Shown one piece after another: positions 63,507 to 64,000 of a DNA stretch of 64,000 bases. Under the pieces are notes generated by a model. It was not told the DNA's origin. It was given only the letters and a program-made list of their open reading frames with translations, and made no database searches. The DNA is from Oscillospiraceae bacterium. GTDB lineage: Bacteria; Bacillota; Clostridia; Oscillospirales; Oscillospiraceae. The number at the start of each line of letters is the position of its first letter. The stretch's first letter is position 1. Made by a program: the position numbers and the translations under genes. The stretch is from positions 1 through 64,000 of the forward strand of contig CAJTCG010000002.1 in NCBI GenBank assembly GCA_910574635.1, read 5' to 3'.

Positions 63507-63956
63507 TTAGTTTTTCCAGTATTGTTGCACACTTTTTGTGGCCGCTTCCTGAGTGAGACCAAACTGCCCGGCAACCTCCTTGGCCACCAAAGCCTAGTCC
63601 TTTAGAAATTTCTGGAGCGAGAGGACCAGCGCCTGGATGCCTTCTTCGCGGCCTTTCTCTACGCCCTTTTCCCATACGCCTTGGCTCAGATTACACATTT
63701 CAGACATCTCCGTTTCAAACGCCCGTGACATATTGATGTCAAATTCATCCTGCAGGATTTTCTTCTTTTCCGCTGGATGGAGGTTCAGATATTGTAGAGT
63801 TTCCAGCAACTGTAATAGCATTTTCGGTGGACAATTTAGAAGGGATGGGTTTGAGGTGAAAAAGAATCGAAGCCTAGGTGTGTTTGAAGAGATTAAGCGC
63901 ATTTCGGTGAGCTTCGTAATCCTGGCCTTCATAGGAATGATGGCCTTATTATTCAC
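63507..63956 (-). pseudogene. Rpn-type gene fragment with in-frame TAG
   Basis: C-terminal part of an Rpn-type protein (ILQDEFDINMSRAFETEMSEMCNLSQGVWEKGVEKG). The frame meets TAG after LQKFLKD at about 63596, then continues sensibly (ALVAKEVAGQFGLTQEAATKSV) to TAA at 63507. The N-terminal nuclease core is missing. Most simply a pseudogene. Confidence 0.65.
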
Positions 63957-64000
63957 AATGGATGCAGGCTGTAATTATACAAATATACAAGACTATGGAC

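Noticed and set aside
63594-63602. Possible TAG recoding (alternative genetic code).
   Set aside because: Only one in-frame TAG was seen, in a truncated Rpn copy. Several intact genes end in TAG with terminators directly after, so the standard code fits.
1-64000. Interpretation of the window as a typical phage genome.
   Set aside because: No capsid, portal, terminase, tail, lysis or integrase gene was recognised in 64 kb. Phage-like genes present (DUF1064, DUF3846, PRPP synthetase) also occur on plasmids.

Overview
This 64 kb window looks like the accessory part of a large mobile element (megaplasmid, integrative element or large phage-plasmid) from a gut-type Clostridia/Oscillospiraceae host. 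The reasons are strong AGGAGG ribosome sites, moderate GC, a Y-family polymerase with a YolD partner, SpoVG, YwbE and DUF3846 proteins, SpaA/Cna-B surface proteins, and dozens of small uncharacterised genes in short units. No capsid, tail, relaxase, replication initiator, rRNA or tRNA gene was recognised, so the type of replicon is inferred, not shown.

Layout. 0.2-6.5 kb: rightward genes including a NYN-domain protein, a Y-family polymerase and YolD. 7.3-10.6 kb: leftward genes led by an orphan EcoRI-type adenine methylase. 10.9-18.6 kb: mostly rightward small genes, including a RlaP-type nucleotidyltransferase, a possible clamp-fold protein, a DUF1064 nuclease-fold protein and an ADP-ribosyltransferase-like protein. 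18.6-31.3 kb: mostly leftward units with a membrane-anchored SpaA protein, a 6-codon minigene, DUF262, DUF3846 and Panacea proteins, a methylase lacking its NPPY motif, and two large tandem paralogues. 32-41 kb: a six-gene operon ending in an ADP-ribosyltransferase/HD fusion, a DUF3990-type toxin pair, nicotinamidase plus a PRPP-synthetase-like gene, and a Fic/Doc pair. 41.4-43.6 kb: a complete IscB element with an omega-RNA-like leader. 44.2-45.9 kb: two related non-coding RNAs, each with its own promoter and terminator. 46-54.5 kb: a tandem SpoVG protein and a 2516-residue adhesin with 22 SpaA repeats. 55-64 kb: an SLH/peptidase protein, an IS200-type transposase, a silent-looking SpaA cassette, Rpn nuclease copies and many gene remnants.

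Three signals cut across the annotation. First, about 21 promoters share a non-canonical pattern, roughly RAATYR-N17-TANNAT with GCA directly before the -10. This resembles sporulation-type sigma recognition more than TTGACA/TATAAT and suggests a dedicated sigma factor. Second, an interspersed palindromic element (ends TTGGCAAAAGA/TCTTTTGCCAA, core GGCCCGATACTGC) occurs in about 14 whole or half copies, usually next to promoters. Third, a group of guide-RNA-like features is present: an intact iscB with its leader, solo left and right element ends elsewhere, and two independently transcribed structured RNAs whose 3' module resembles part of the iscB leader.

Positions come from reading the sequence. 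Family names rest on visible motifs, and no database search was run.
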